The notes: a model not told the origin generated them from the letters alone. Shown: positions 34,398 to 46,562, numbered from the stretch's first letter. The stretch is DNA of 64,000 nucleotides from Colletotrichum lupini (GCF_023278565.1 NC_064679.1:5270001-5334000); one strand, 5' to 3'. Program-made: numbers and translations.

Positions 34398-36193
34398 TAC
34401 TTAGTTAATTTTACTTATAATTATATACTTATTTTAAAAATTAAGCTATATATATCTAAATTTAAATAATTTTATTATAAAACTACGAATAGCTTATTAT
34501 ATAAGTTATCGTTTATTTAATAATACCTTATTATATAGATAACCGTAGTAATTCTAAAGCTAATATATACTAAAAACCTCGACTTCGGAAAAAGTATATT
34601 TATTAAATTAAAAACTAATACCCTTCGGGGCTCATTAGTAATTTATAATAACCTCTCGAATTATATAGCCTTGCGCCGGTAATAGTTTATTTAAATTTCT
34701 TTTTTATTAACTTTCAATATTAAAATAGTATTTTAATATAGTTATAATAGGTAATAGAGGGTTAAGGCTCGACCCTAAAAAAAGAGCTTAAAAAACGGCT
34801 ATTATATTTAAAAAAAGTAATAAGTATATAAATTACCCAATCTTAACACGGGGAGGTAATAATAATAAATACTAATATAGGGCTCTTTTAGGTTTTATAA
34901 TTAAAATAAGTATAATTTAAATCCCTTAATAAAAAACAATTAGAGGGTAAGTCTAGTACTAATAACCGTAGTAATTCTAGCTCTAATAGCGTATATTAAA
35001 GTTATTATAATTAAAAAGCTCGTAATAAAACTTTAAGCTTAGCTAACTAGTCCGCCTTACTACGTATATTAGTCTAGCCGGGCCTTTCTTTTTATAAAAC
35101 TATATACTTTTTACTAAGTATACTAAAAAAATAGGACTTTTATTTTAAAAAAATTAAAGTACTTTAAGTAGGCCTTTACTTAAATATATTAATATAAAAT
35201 AATAAAATAGGACGTATAATTCTATTTTATTAGTTTCTAAAACCGCCGTAATGATTAATAAAAATAGTCGGGGGTATTAGTATTTAATTATTAAAAATAA
35301 AATTCTTAGATTTATTAAAAACTAATTACTATAAAAGTATTTACTAAGAATATTTTTATTTATTAAAAACGAAAGTTAGGGGATCGAAAACGATTAGATA
35401 TTATCGTAGTTTTAATTATAAACTATACTAACTAGGGATCGGACGATATTATTTTATAACTCGTTTAGTATTTTATAAAAAATTAAAATACTTAGGCTTT
35501 AAGAGGAGTATAGTTATAAGGCTAAAACTTAAAAAAATTAATAAAAAAGTATTACTAAGGGTAGAGCTTATAGCTTAATTTAACTTAATATAAGAAAACT
35601 TATTAAGTTTAGATATAATAAGAATTAATAAATTAAGAACTCTTTTTTAATTTTATAAATAGTAGTATATAGCTATTCTTAATTAGTAAAGTAATTTATT
35701 TACTTAATTACGATAATAAACGAGACCTTAATTTATTAAATAGCCTATATTATTTTAATAATACGCCGGCTTTTTAAAAAAACTATTAGCTTAAGTTAAT
35801 AAAAATTTAAAATAATAATAGGTTTATAATACTTTTAAATATTCTAAGCCGTACGCGCGTTATATTAATAAAACTAGCGAGTTTTCTTTTAACTAAAAGG
35901 CCTAGGTAATTTTATTAAACTCCGTCGTACTAAGGATAGAGTATTATAATTATTACTTTTTAATAAGGAATCCCTAATAAGTATAAGTTATTAACTTATA
36001 TTAATTATATCCCTACCCTTTATATATACTACCCGTTACTATTACTAATTAAATAGTTTAATAAGGCTTTTAGACTAGCTTAGAGAGGTAAGTAACTACT
36101 ACTTAGGGCTAAAAAGTTATTTAAACTTAGTTATTTAAAACAAATAAAAATTATAATAAAGTCTCCGTTAGTAAACTAATAGAAGGATTATTA
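34398..36193 (+). pseudogene. 18S rRNA gene, full length, RIP-mutated
   Basis: About 1,796 bases that align end to end with fungal 18S rRNA once C-to-T and G-to-A changes are allowed. The 5' end TACTTAGTTAATT corresponds to the universal TACCTGGTTGATT. Other landmarks are TTATCGTTTATTTAATA (34505), CTTCGGGGCTC (34624), ACACGGGGAGGTA (34847), the 519-region as CTAATAACCGTAGTAATT (near 34958), GCCGTAATGATTAATA (35244), GTTAGGGGATCGAAAACGAT (35375) and the 3' end AGAAGGATTATTA for GCGGAGGGATCATTA. The length equals a normal intron-free gene, so mutation was by substitution, not deletion. It cannot yield a functional ribosome. The functional copies must be elsewhere. Confidence 0.95.
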
Positions 36194-36374
36194 CTAAGTT
36201 ATTATTTTATAACCCTTTATAAATATACTTAATTATTATTTTAATAAATAAGGAAAACTTCTTACGGGCCTCCCCTCTTAGCGCCGGCCCTTATTACGAG
36301 GACGGGGCGCCCGCTAAAAAAGACTAAACTCTATTTATATAACGTTTTTTTTAAATAATATAAATAAATAATTA
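36194..36374 (+). other. ITS1, RIP-mutated
   Basis: Between the 18S end and the 5.8S start. It retains blocks such as ACGGGCCTCCCCTCTTAGCG and ACGGGGCGCCCGC and ends TAATTAAAACTTTTAATAAC. The arrangement and retained GC blocks recall ITS1 of Colletotrichum species (a recollection, not a search result). The CC/GG/CG parts survive because RIP prefers CpA. Confidence 0.85.
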
Positions 36375-36533
36375 AAACTTTTAATAACAGATCTCTTAGT
36401 TTTAATATTAATAAAAAACGTAGTGAAATATAATAAATAATATAAATTATAAAATTTAGTAAATTATTAAATTTTTAAATATATATTACGCCCGCTAGTA
36501 TTTTAATAAATATACTTATTTAAGCGTTATTTT
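36375..36533 (+). pseudogene. 5.8S rRNA gene, RIP-mutated
   Basis: About 159 bases, the normal length. It begins AAACTTTTAATAACAGATCT (for AACTTTCAACAACGGATCT) and shows ACGTAGTGAAATATAATAA, ATTACGCCCGCTAGTATT and ends TTTAAGCGTTATTT (for TTCGAGCGTCATTT). Practically every CpA and TpG of the conserved gene is changed. Confidence 0.92.
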
Positions 36534-36689
36534 AACCCTTAAGTACTACTTAGTTTTAAAGCTTTATAATATATATAAGCCCTTAAAAATAATAATAGAC
36601 CCTCCTAAAACCTCTTTTACGTAATAATTAATATTTTATACTAAGATCTAAAGGGACTCTTATTATAAAACCCCTAAATTCTTTATAAA
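36534..36689 (+). other. ITS2, RIP-mutated
   Basis: Spacer between 5.8S and 28S. It retains GACCCTCCTAAAACCTC, ACGTAATAATTAATATT and AAAGGGACTCTTATTATAAA, which fit Glomerellales ITS2 (GGACCCTCCCGGAGCCTCC and GGAGGGACTCTTGCCG) after C-to-T and G-to-A change. Confidence 0.82.
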
Positions 36690-39600
36690 TTAACTTCGGA
36701 TTAAGTAAGAATACTCGCTAAATTTAAATATATTAATAAATAAATAAAAAAAATTAATAAGGATTACCTTAATAATAATAAGTAAAGTAGTAATAGTTTA
36801 AATTTAAAATTTAGCCCTAGGCCCGAGTTATAATTTATAAAAAATACTTTTAGCACAGTACTTTTTAAATTCCTTAAAACGGGACGCTATAAAAAATAAG
36901 AGCCCCGTATAATTAAATACTAAGTTTTTATAAAGCTCTTTTAATAAGTTAAGTAGTTTAAGAATACTACTCTAAATAGGAGGTATATTTTTTTTAAAAC
37001 TAAATATTAATTAAAAACTAATAGTATATAAATAGAATAATTAAAAAATAAAAAATATTTTTAAAAAAGGGTTAAATAGTACGTAAAATTATTAAAAAAG
37101 AAGTGTTTATAACTAGACTTATATTTAATAAATTACCTAGCTCTCGTAGCTAGGGTATTTCGCTAGTATAAGCTAGTATTAGCTTATTATTAAGAATAAA
37201 AGCTTTAAAAACGTAGCTCCTCTTAGGGAGTATTATAGCTTATTATATAATACCCTTTAGTAAGCTAAAGTACGTACTCCATAAGGATATTAGCGTAATA
37301 ATTATTAATAACCCGTTTTGAAATACGGACTAAGGAATTAACCTTATATATAAGTATTTAAGTATTAAACCCCTATATATAATAAAAATAAACGTAAATA
37401 AGAGCTTCGATATATTATTAACTAATCTTAATATTTTTAAATAGATTTAAATAAGAGTATATAGGGTTAGACTTAAAAAAAAGTAAACTATATATATATA
37501 GGGTAAAGCTAAAGAAAACTCTAGTAAAAGCTCGTAGTAGTTCTAATATATAAATCGATTATTAAATATACGTATAGGAGTAAAAAACTAATTAAACTTT
37601 TTAATAACTAGTTTTGACTAAAGTTTCCCTTAGGATAGTAGTATTAAACTTAGTTTTATAAAATAAAGCGAATAATTAGGGACTCGGGGGCTATTTTTTA
37701 TTTTTATTTATTTTTAAACTTTAAATATATAAGAAGCCCTTATTACTTAGTTAAACATAAGTATTTAAATATATTAATACTAATAGGCTATTTTTAATAA
37801 ATAGAACTAACGATATAAAATAAACTAAACGCGAGGTTAAGGTATTAGAATAGTTATTTATTAAATACTATAAAAAGTATTAATATATTTTAATAATAAG
37901 ATAGTAACTATACAAATCGGAGTTTACTAAGGACTATATAATAACTTACTTATTAAATATACTAGCTCTAAAAATAGATAGTACTTAAATAACTTATTTA
38001 TACCTTACCTTTAATATAAAAATAATATATTAAAGAGTAAGCAGACGTAAAAATTAATAATAAAGCCTAGGGCATAAGCTTAAATAAAACGGCCTTTAAT
38101 ATAAATCTTAGTAATAATAATAAATACTTTAATAAGAACTTAAAGGACCGAAATAAAAAAAGGTTCTATATAAATAATAATTAGATATAGGTTAGTTAAT
38201 CCTAAATTATAAAAAAGGTTTATTTTAAAAGGGTACTTATACCCTATATAATAAAAAGGAAGCTAGTTAATATTTTAGTATTTAGATATAAGTTTTATAT
38301 AATAACGTAACTAAATATAAAAATAATAGCAGGGGCCCCGGGTAGAGTTCTCTTTTTTTTTTAACGGTCTATTACTCTAAAATTAGTTTATTTAGAGCTA
38401 GGGTTTAATAACTAAAAGAGCTTAGTACTTTTATTAAGTCCAGTACGCTCTTAACATCTTTTAAAAATCTATAAAAAAGAATAATTCTTATACTAAGTCG
38501 TATTTATAACTATAATAAGTCTCTAAAATAAATAGCCTCTAGTTAATAAAATAATATAAATAAGAGAAGTTAATAAAATAAATCCATAACTTTAAAATAA
38601 GGATTAGCTTTAAGGGTTAGGTACGTTAAGCTTTAAGTAGACGGCTTAGGAATAAGTTATTACTAGCTAAGTAACCGGCTAAAGGCTTCTAATACTTAGG
38701 TTTTAACGCCCTTAATAAACTTCGGCCGTCCGGTATATAATTAATAACTAACTTAGAACTAATATAAATAAAAGGAATTTAACTATCTAATTAAAATATA
38801 GTATTATAATAGCTAAAAAGTAGTATTAACGTAATATAATTTCTACTTAATACTCTAAATATTAAAATAAAAAAATTTAACTAAGCGCGAGTAAACGGCG
38901 GGAGTAACTATAACTCTTTTAAAATAGCTAAATACCTCGTTATTTAATTAGTAACGCGTATAAATAGATTAACGAGATTCTTACTATTCCTATTTACTAT
39001 TTAGCGAAACTATAGCTAAGGGAACAGGCTTAGTAAAATTAGTAAAAAAAGAAGACCTTATTAAGCTTAACTCTAATTTAATATTATAAAAAAATATAAA
39101 AAGTATAGAATAAGTAAGAGCTTTAGTACTAATAAAATACTACTACTCCTATTATGTTTTTACTTATTTAATAAAGCGGGGCTAGATTTATATCTAATTT
39201 CTAGTTTTAAAATCCTTTATAAACCGACCTGGGTTAAAAATATTATTAAATAGGGAGTTTAGCTAGGGCAGTATATTTATTAAACTATAACGTAAATATC
39301 CTAAAAGGGGCTTATAAAAAATAGAAATCTTTAATAAAATAAAAAGGTAAAAGTCCCTTTAATTTTAATTTTTAATATAAATATAAACTATAAAGGTATA
39401 ACCTATCGATCTTTTAGTCCCTCGAAATTTCAAACTAAAGGTATTAAAAAAGTTATTATAAAGATAACTAGCTTATAATAGCTAAGCGTTTATAGTAACG
39501 TCGCTTTTTAATTTTTTAATATCGGCTCTTTTTATTATATTAAAACAGAATTTAGTAAGTATTAGATTATTTACTTATTAATAAGGAACGTAAACTAAGT

Positions 39601-40010
39601 TTAGACTGTTATAAAATAGGTTAGTTTTACCCTATTAATAACCTCGTTATAATAATAATTAAGCTTAGTATAAAAAGAACCGCTTATTTAAATAATTGGT
39701 TTTTATAACTATCTAACTAGGTAGTACTATAATACTACTATTTACTAAATAATAACTAAACGTTTCTAAATTAAAATCTATACTAAAACGCAATAATACC
39801 TCCTGTACGTATAAATAAATACGAATAAGCTCCGGCTTAGTATTTTAATAAGTAATTCCTTTACTACTCTTAAAATAAATAATAATGTTTCGTAAATTAT
39901 AATTTTAATACGAGCGGGGTTAAATCCTTTATAAACGACTTAAATATATAAAAGGGTCTTATAAATAATAAAGTAGCCTTATTATTACGATTTACTAAGG
40001 GTAAGCCCTT
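36690..40010 (+). pseudogene. 28S rRNA gene, full length, RIP-mutated
   Basis: About 3.3 kb. The start TTAACTTCGGATTAAGTAAG matches TTGACCTCGGATCAGGTAGG. Inner landmarks: ACGGGACGCTATAAA (36879), AGGGTTAAATAGTACGTAAA (37067), CCCGTTTTGAAATACGGACT (37312), and near the end AAGAACCGCTTATTTAAATA with AATTGGTTTTTATAACTA, CTGTACGTATAAATAAATAC and GTAGCCTTATTATTACGA. The 3' end is placed near AAGCCC at about 40010; the exact base is uncertain. No group I intron or deletion is visible. All changes I compared are transitions of the RIP type. Confidence 0.93.
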
Positions 40011-41894
40011 TTTTACCTCAATTTCTTTATAAACTTTAATAACCGCGGGCCATAAGGGTATAAAATATTTTACTAACTTCGGTAGTAATAATAATAATAA
40101 TAATAACTACCCGGGCGCTCCTAAAATAGCTAAGTACTATATCGCGTCGCTAAGTACTCTAAAATAAAAAACGGCCGGCTAGGCTAAAAATATTACGTAA
40201 TACCTAAGTACCCTAAAATAAATAATACGGAGCTAGTCGTTTCTAAGTATACTAGGGCCGCTCTAAGTACCCTAAAATAAGTACTATAAGTAGCTTAAAA
40301 AGGCCCCGAGTACCCTAAAAAAAATAATACCACTAAGTACCCTAAAATAGGCACTATAAGTACTTTTAAATAGGTATAGTAAGTACCCTAGGGCAAGCGC
40401 TATAAGGGCCCCAGGGCCGGCCTAAATAGTTTAAAACGAAGCTTTAAGTATTATAAAAAGCGGTTAGAGGGCCTAGGTACCCTAAAAGAGAACTTAATAA
40501 GAATAAATAAGATTATTTAGGAAATAAAAACTAAACTACGTACTAAGTAAGAGGGAATACGTTAATTTTAACTTAGAATAGTTTTAGAGAATAAGTACGT
40601 TTCTACCTTTTTAAGGTACGAAAAAGGGAATTTAATAATAAAAAGCTAAGTAGAGCGTTTTTTATTAAATAGGGGGGGTTTATTCTCTATATACTATAGT
40701 ACTACGCTATATAAGAACTTTATAATATAAAAGTATAAAAAAAGAAAGAAAAAATAGAAATTTACTACGTAAGTTAATAGTAAAATATATAAATAAAATA
40801 CTTAGAGCTTTTATAAAACGAATTAAATACTAATTATTAAAGCTTCTTATATTAAGTACATAAATAGTATTTAAAAAAAGAAGAATAAAATATAAAAAGA
40901 TTATAGTAATAAAAACGGAGTTTTTTAAGTTTATTTTAAATATCAGTAGAGTATAGAGCTAATTATAAGATTGGAAGCTTAAAAGAGAGTTTCTTTAAAA
41001 GTATAATATTAAATATGTAGAATTAGGCTATTGGTGCTTTAGAATAGACGCTATAAATACTTAAAAACCGCCCTAGGTACTTAAAAATAGACCGTCTAGG
41101 TACTCTAAAATAAGTACTACTAAGTACTTTAAAAAGTACTTTATATAATATAAAAGTTATTTAGGCGCGCATAAATATACGTAATTAACTATTATAAAAG
41201 GGAACTTAAAATAAATTAAAACGCTACTATATTAAATTAATAAATATAATTTCATATAAAGAGGGAAAAAATAAATTAATAAGTAGAATTTAAGGTACTA
41301 GGCTTTCAAACTTAATAGTTTAGTAATTACGTAACCCGTAAGGGGTTTATTAAATACTTAAGGCCTAGGTATTAAGAGACCTAGTACTTAGTACCGTAAT
41401 ATTACCCCCCCCCTTTAGTATAAAAGGCGCTATTTATAGTACTTAATTCCCTATTTAAATTCTCTATAATTACTTTTTATAAACCTATATTAAGGGTAGC
41501 TATTACGTTATTATTAGCTTATAATAGGGCCGCGCTATTACTAGTTATTACTTCTATTTATAATAAGAAGTTTTTTAATAATCCCGTAGCCGTTAAGTAT
41601 TACTTATTAAACGTTTATAGGGCCGCTAGTATATTATAAAAGCTCTTTACGTTATATTATGTAAAGCTTTTATTATATCCCTTTTAATTAGCTTAGTGAT
41701 ATAACTTACTATACTATATTTATAATTTAATTACTTATAAAATCCTATACTTAGGCTTATTAAAATTATAAGAAATTTGTAGCGGGGGGTCTTAGTATTA
41801 TTTAAATAGGGGGTCTTTTATAGCCTTTTTTAGCTTATTTAAATAGAAAACTAAGTAGGCTTTACTCTTTATAAGTAATTTTATAATTTATATA
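40011..41894 (+). repeat. rDNA intergenic spacer with CTAAGTACCCTAAAATA subrepeats
   Basis: Directly downstream of the 28S relic. Between about 40120 and 40490 a unit resembling TAAGTACCCTAAAATA recurs roughly ten times at irregular spacing of 25-60 bases, and again four times at 41040-41135. Irregular subrepeats are common in rDNA spacers. A run of nine C occurs near 41405, followed by TATAAAAGGCG. Assignment to the intergenic spacer is by position. It ends at the Fot1-like element. Confidence 0.7.
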
Positions 41895-43755
41895 ACGTAT
41901 ATAATAAGCGAGTAAAATAAATAAGCGAGTAAAATATAAAATCATAACGGTAATATAAACGTAATTAAAACGCCCCGCTAATAATTTTATATTAATTTAA
42001 ACTATTTAATATCCTCTTTTTTAAATACTTTTTTAGTAATTTAATATATTTACGTATTATAACTAGTATTCTTATAGACGTTATATTATTATTAACTCGT
42101 CTTAGTCCTTAGTTAATAACTACTACTCTAACGCGTTTCTTTTTTAATTTAGGTTATTACCTCTTTTTATAACTAAAGGTCTTCCCCATTAGTTATTATA
42201 AAACTTCCTCTTTATTTAAAACGTATTTTCTTAGCCCTCTTATAGTACCTAAGTAAGTTATTTTCTTTTTAAAAACTTTAATACTCCGATTTTAATAAGG
42301 TAATTTAATATATAAATCCTCGCGCCCTTTTTAATAAATATTTAATAGTTTTAATAATTAAAGTTCGGGAGCTATTTGAATAATAAGCAATTCGATTTTT
42401 AATAAGTTATAATTATAAAGATATTTTTATAAAGTTATTTAGTATTTAAAAAGTTTAAGCTAGGGGTATTATTAAAAAGGATCCTAAAAGTATTAAAGTA
42501 TATAACTTTAAATTAAGCTTAAATAATATACTTTCTATACTTAAAAATATAAGCCCGGCTCTTTTAAATCCTTTTTAAATATTCTTTTTTATAATTACTT
42601 ATATAAAAACCCTATAAAACGTGGGGAAGATATCCTTTTTTATAATATAAGTATTACCCCGTTATATTCTTTTTTTAATTTTTTAGTTATATACCGTTTT
42701 TAAAAGTTTAAAATATTTAATATTTAAGGGCTATAATAAATAAAATAAATAAGCTAGTATATAAAGGGTAATAATATTATTTTTCTTATAATATAATTTA
42801 AAATCTATAGAGTAGTAACCTTTGTATTTAGTAATAACAAGGAGGTAATATTAACTTTTTATACGTAGTTTTGTTTACTATTTAAAGTATTTTACTTAAT
42901 TTAGGCCTTTTTTATTTATTATCTATCCGTTTTTAAACGTTATAATAACCTAATTATATAATAGACCGGATTTTATATACTAAGTAGAGAGGTAATATTT
43001 ATTTATAATAATTATATATAGCGGGACGCTATAGCTTAACGAGCTAATAACCTAGATAATTATAACTTATTTATAATTACTAAGCTATGTTATTTTTGTA
43101 TTTTAATACCTTTTTATACTCGTAACGACTATTCTAAATATAATCTAGCTTATTATAAAGCTAGTCTCGTCGAAGTTATAAATATCGGACTTTATAATAC
43201 CGTATTTTATAATTATATTTATTACGAAGCGAAACTATATTTTAATCGCGTCTAGACTTTTATATTAAGCCCTCTTATAATCGTACTTATAAAATAAGCG
43301 CGTTTAGAGCTATAATTAGTACTTAATAAAGTTAAAAACTTAGTACTTTTTAACGGGGGGCGCGTTATAATTAGCGAGTAGTTAATTAGTTATATTCTTT
43401 ATATTATTCAAGCGGGGAAGAACTGATTAGGAATTTAGATTAAAAATATATTTAACTAGCTTTTTTTTTTAAGTAGTATTAAATTCTACGAATTAAAAGT
43501 AATATTATAATATAATAATATTCTTTTTAGTTTATAAATAAGTATAACGTAGCTAACTAAATAGATCTTAGTTATAGCCCGAGTAATTAATTAAAAGTTA
43601 TTTTAAATAGCTTAGAGAGTAAGCTAAATCTAAGACGTTTTATTTAAGTATATTATAATTTATTAGAGAAGAAAAGTACCCGGTCGCGTCGGAGTATTAT
43701 AGTTACGATTTTATATTTCACTTACTTATTTATTTTACTCGCTTATTATATACGT
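41895..43755 (-). mobile_element. Fot1/pogo-like Tc1-mariner transposon, RIP-mutated
   Basis: The ends are inverted repeats beginning ACGTATATAATAAGCGAG, with the AAGCGAGTAAAATA unit doubled, and match for about 55 bases. TA lies outside both ends (41893-41894, 43756-43757), the expected target duplication. On the minus strand the sequence near 43162-43185 still reads DIYNFDET, followed by text that fits GFMMG and then YSVPLYIII and KYYLST, which is the DDE_1 transposase core of Fot1/pogo elements. The frame is broken by many stop codons of RIP type. At 1,861 bp it is the normal size of a Fot1-like element. It is inactive. Confidence 0.88.
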
Positions 43756-43757
43756 TA

Positions 43758-44192
43758 TTACTTAAATTAGTATTAATAAGGAACTAATATACTAGCGTTA
43801 TAAACTAATATACTAGCGTCGCTCTTATATTAATATTACTATTCTATTTTTTAATTAGTTTAAAAAAAATAGTACTTTTTTATAAAAGTAATAAGGGTAA
43901 CTATATTAATATAGCTATTTTTATTATATTTTTCAACCTAAGCCTTAATTTAAGATTTTTAAAAATACAAATATTATTATAACTTATTTACTCGTTTAGA
44001 ACCGTTATATTACCTATTTAAGATTTATAAATTTTAAATTAGTTAATAATATAAGTTTTTATAAATTTTAAATAAGTAAAGCTTTTTTTATTATATATTT
44101 AAAATATATAAAAAATAAATTATAATAACGTCTACCTAATTACTTGTCAACGTAGTTATAATAATTTATTATTATTATAAACTATTTTTTAG
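43758..44192. repeat. RIP-mutated sequence, unidentified
   Basis: Lies right of the Fot1-like element. It contains two close copies of AACTAATATACTAGCG (near 43783 and 43806). It may be spacer DNA interrupted by the transposon, but no decisive match was seen. Confidence 0.4.
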
Positions 44193-44285
44193 TCTGGCGA
44201 GACAGTGTGAGTATCCACTGATACCGTATATTAATACCGTATAAACGACATCGAGAATCGCCCGAGCAGCCAGCAAAGGTAGAAA
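44193..44285. other. Short island not mutated by RIP
   Basis: About 90 bases with normal CA and TG content (GACAGTGTGAGTATCCACTG, CCCGAGCAGCCAGCAAAGG) inside the RIP block. The direct repeat ATAAACTATTTTTTA lies on both sides (about 44181 and 44300). It looks like single-copy DNA caught between two repeats. Confidence 0.7.
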
Positions 44286-46121
44286 TAAAAAACAAATAAA
44301 CTATTTTTTATTAGCTTTATTCTTTTTAAATATTAAGTTATATTAACTATTTATTTATATAATTCCTTATTATCCTCCCCTTACTAAGAACGCTAAACTA
44401 GCTCCTTATTTATTACTAAAATAAGCTTAATATTTAGCTTTAACTTAGTTAAAAATTTTTTTTTATAAACCTAATTAAGGTTACCTTATTTTTATTTTTA
44501 AATAAATAGCCTCGCTTTTTATTATTTATATTTTAATTATTATAAATAATACGGGCTTAACTAATTAACTAGCTTTTTCTTCAAATAAAACTAGTTATAA
44601 TAAAATAAGCTATATTATATTTTTTAGCTTATTATAAAAGAATATAATAATTTTAAAATTAAGGATTTAATAATATAGATTTAAAAAAAATATTTTTTAA
44701 AAACGCTATTAAGAATATACTTTTTACTTATTAAAAGTAGTTAAATTTAATATTTTAAAATAGATCTTATCATAATATAAAATACTTAGCTTAATTAAAA
44801 TAATATAAGTTAAATTATAAAATCCGAGGGGGTTTAAAACTAATTTCTTATTAAATAGTATTACTCTTTTTATAAACCGGCTTTATATCTTAATTAAAAT
44901 AAAATATTTTAAAAAAAGTATTATTTAAAGTTCTTTTAAATATTTAAAGCGAGTACTTATATACTCTTAGCTTATAAATATCTCGTTTTTTATATAAGCT
45001 TAATAAAAACATAGCTCTTAATTATTAATTATATTCTATATAACGTTAATAAGCCGATATAAATAACTAAGATTATTTAAAAAATAAGTTTTAATATTAT
45101 TATTATTTAGCTTAGTATTAAAAGTAATATAAGTACTAAAGTCTTAGTATTTTTAAATAACATAACGGGCTTATTATATTTTTAAAAATAAGTATATTAT
45201 ATAGAGGTATTAAAAAATTAAGTATTAGTTATTAAACTCTTTATAAAACTTAGTCTAGGCTTTTTTAAAAATATACTTAATTTTAATAAAAATAATAAGT
45301 TTTTATATTATAAAAACCTTATAATATATATAAAGAGGGGGCTTATTAATAAGCGTATTAATATAAGCCTTATCCTTATTACTTAATATGGTTATTATTT
45401 ATATTAATAACTAATATTTCTTATTTTTAAACTTATTATTATTATTATTATAACTACGGTCGTTAACCTATTTTTATTTAGCCCTAAGTATAATATTAGA
45501 GTTAATATAATAAATATAAAACTATTATTAAATATTTAAGAACTATTTATTTAGTATAACTTTTATTTACTTATTATAATTTATAATAATAATAATAATG
45601 TAACGGACTAAGTATTAGTTTATAAATTAATAAATACTTATTAAGAATAACTAAAAGCTTTTTAATTCCTTATTATTAATAAGGCTAAACGCGGCGTTAT
45701 AAATAGATTTAAAATAAGTATATTTAGTAATTTAAAAAAAAGAAAGCTTAAAACGATTAATATTATAAATATTATTAAAACTAATTATTTTAAAGAATTG
45801 CTTTTATATTTAAAAATAATAAAAAAAAGGTCTAAATAAAACTAACAAAGCGGTTTAGCTCGTTATCTATTTACTTAATAATATTTAGAATCCCTTACTT
45901 ATTAAATAGCTTAATTAATACTATTATTAATAAATATCTATTTAATCTTTCTTAATTAATACGGGCTTTGATATTATAAATATCCCGCTAAGTAAATAAG
46001 GACTTTAAAAACTATTTTTAAATAATAGTACGTATATTATAAGCCCGAATCTTAACTCGTTAGTTTATAATTTTAATAATATCCTTAATTACTTTAATAA
46101 GCTTATAATATAAAAAGTATA
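44286..46121. repeat. RIP-mutated repeat, unidentified
   Basis: About 1.8 kb of TA-rich DNA. I could not find terminal repeats or recognise transposase or reverse transcriptase motifs in either strand. Its start next to an unmutated island and its end at the MITE suggest a discrete element of DNA-transposon size, but this is inference. Confidence 0.4.
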
Positions 46122-46562
46122 ACGTATATAACAAGCGAGCTGCTTAGATAAGCGAGCTGCCCACGTCCTTATTATACCTTAAAAGTCGGTTTTATAACTA
46201 TTTATTAAAAATCCAAAGTTTAATTTAAAAGAAAACAGAATCTAAATCTAATTTTATTATCATTAATAGACTATATAAAATATTTTTTCAAAAATCTAAT
46301 TCAAGTATTAAAGCTTAGATTAAGAAAAATATACAAAGTAGGGCTTTAATAAGGTATAAGTTCGAGATCTAGTTAAACATAATATAAATAATATTAGGAA
46401 TATTTTCTTTATTTATATTTTCCTTATCAAGATTTCTAAAGAAAGTTTTGTATATTTTAGTCTTATATTCGAATTTTAATAAATAGTTAAAAAACCGACT
46501 TTTAAAGTACGATAAGGACGTGGGTAGCTCGCTTATCTAGGCAGCTCGCTTATTATATACGT
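46122..46562. mobile_element. 441-bp MITE related to the Fot1-like element
   Basis: Terminal inverted repeats of about 95 bases start ACGTATATAA.AAGCGAG and contain a doubled ATAAGCGAGCTGCC-type unit and ACGTCCTTAT. TA flanks both ends (46120-46121, 46563-46564). There is no coding capacity. The first 18 bases match the ends of the Fot1-like element at 41895, so it was probably mobilised by a transposase of that kind. It has kept many CA and TG dinucleotides (CTGCCCACG, AACAGAATC, TTTTCAAAAATC), unlike everything around it. Confidence 0.88.

Noticed and set aside
40120..40490. Subrepeats as a CRISPR array
   Set aside because: Units are irregular in length and spacing, AT-rich and in a fungal nuclear context next to 28S rDNA; they fit spacer subrepeats.
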